Shown here: positions 5,136 through 5,619 of the stretch, in pieces
How the letters are laid out: each line of letters starts with the position of its first letter
How positions within the stretch are numbered: the first letter of the stretch is position 1
Assembly (NCBI GenBank): GCA_903938205.1
Contig: CAJACJ010000587.1
Location: 1-5,619 of the forward strand
Source of the DNA: an uncultured bacterium
GTDB taxonomy: Bacteria; Planctomycetota; Phycisphaerae; Phycisphaerales; SM1A02
DNA length: 5,619 nt
Direction of reading: 5' to 3'
Translations under genes and position numbers: made by a program
The notes under the pieces: generated by a model
Database searches by the model: none
What the model saw: only the letters and a program-made list of their open reading frames with translations
Told to the model about the DNA's origin: nothing

Positions 5136-5619
5136 ATGAGCGCGAAATATTTATTGGAAGTTCGTGATCTCAAGACATGGTTTCCTATTCGTCGCGGCGT
5201 GTTGCAACGCGTCACAGGACATGTGAAAGCCGTCGACGGCGTTAGCTTTCATTTAGACAAGGGTGAAACATTGGGTCTGGTCGGGGAATCGGGTTGCGGC
5301 AAGACCACGGTTGGGCGCACGTTGTTGCGCTTGGCGGACCACTCTGGTGGGCAAGCCCTTTTTGAAGGCCACGATATTTTTGCCATGAACTCCGTTCAGC
5401 TGCGCGCGGCGCGGCGCAAGATGCAAATTATTTTTCAAGATCCGGGTGGAAGTTTAAATCCGCGAATGCGTGTGGGGCGGATCGTGGGCGAGCCAATCGA
5501 GGTGCACGGGCTTGCAAGTGGTGACGAATTACGCGAGCGTGTTGAGAAATTGTTGGAGCGCTGCGGTTTGTGGCGCGCGGCGGCAGATCGATATCCGCAT
5601 GAGTTCAGCGGTGGCCAGC
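5136..5619 (+). CDS. oppF: OppF/DppF-type peptide ABC transporter ATPase, 3' end missing
   Basis: This is the N-terminal half of an ATP-binding subunit that would power uptake of oligopeptides or dipeptides at the inner face of the cytoplasmic membrane. The start YLLEVRDLKTWFPIRRGVL followed by GHVKAVDGVSF is typical of OppF/DppF rather than OppD/DppD. Walker A is GESGCGKTT (50-58), and the Q-loop is IIFQDPGGSLNPRMRVG with Gln101. The reading ends at residue 161 in FSGGQ, the signature motif (LSGGQ type), so Walker B and the C-terminal oligopeptide-transporter extension lie beyond the window. The start ATG is 29 bases after the protease stop; AAGAGA at 5117-5122 is a weak, rather distant ribosome binding site. 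Nickel and other substrates are handled by relatives, so the substrate is inferred by family only. The other transporter subunits are not in the window. Confidence 0.9.
   Translation, partial: MSAKYLLEVRDLKTWFPIRRGVLQRVTGHVKAVDGVSFHLDKGETLGLVGESGCGKTTVGRTLLRLADHSGGQALFEGHDIFAMNSVQLRAARRKMQIIFQDPGGSLNPRMRVGRIVGEPIEVHGLASGDELRERVEKLLERCGLWRAAADRYPHEFSGGQ

Overview
This window shows seven protein-coding genes, all on the plus strand and closely packed. The first and last are cut by the window edges. No rRNA, tRNA, CRISPR array, insertion sequence or convincing Rho-independent terminator is visible.

The best guess for the source is a planctomycete-like bacterium, perhaps of the Phycisphaerae group. 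This is inferred from remembered family traits, not from any search. The traits are a FabZ-type gene, a long ACP with an insert after its carrier serine, and a second FabZ-type protein starting MRWMWID. The divergent PanB (LTCYDATTARWL, HAPLDFM) and the metal-site-degenerate metallo-beta-lactamase-fold protein point the same way.

Layout: (1) 1-342, 3' part of a FabZ-like 3-hydroxyacyl-ACP dehydratase. (2) 391-795, a 134-residue ACP with a TTG start. (3) 796-918, a 123-base spacer with overlapping inverted repeats and three tandem 12-base units. (4) 919-1437, a second FabZ-like dehydratase. (5) 1450-2004, coaD (phosphopantetheine adenylyltransferase). (6) 2008-2691, a metallo-beta-lactamase-fold protein that has lost most of its metal ligands. 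(7) 2709-3644, panB (ketopantoate hydroxymethyltransferase). (8) 3631-5106, an HtrA/DegP-type serine protease with two PDZ domains, overlapping panB by 14 bases. (9) 5136-5619, the start of an OppF/DppF-type peptide ABC transporter ATPase, cut just inside its signature motif.

The first five complete or partial enzymes share a theme. PanB opens pantothenate synthesis, and CoaD makes dephospho-CoA late in CoA synthesis. CoA donates the 4'-phosphopantetheine arm to ACP, and the FabZ proteins act on acyl chains carried by ACP. The short gaps and the overlap suggest cotranscription, at least from 919 to 5106. The protease and transporter belong to envelope quality control and peptide uptake; their link to the CoA/ACP genes may be positional only. 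The most notable points are the degenerate metallo-beta-lactamase-fold protein, the ACP insert, and the ACP-fabZ spacer. There is no strong sign of a wholly new system.
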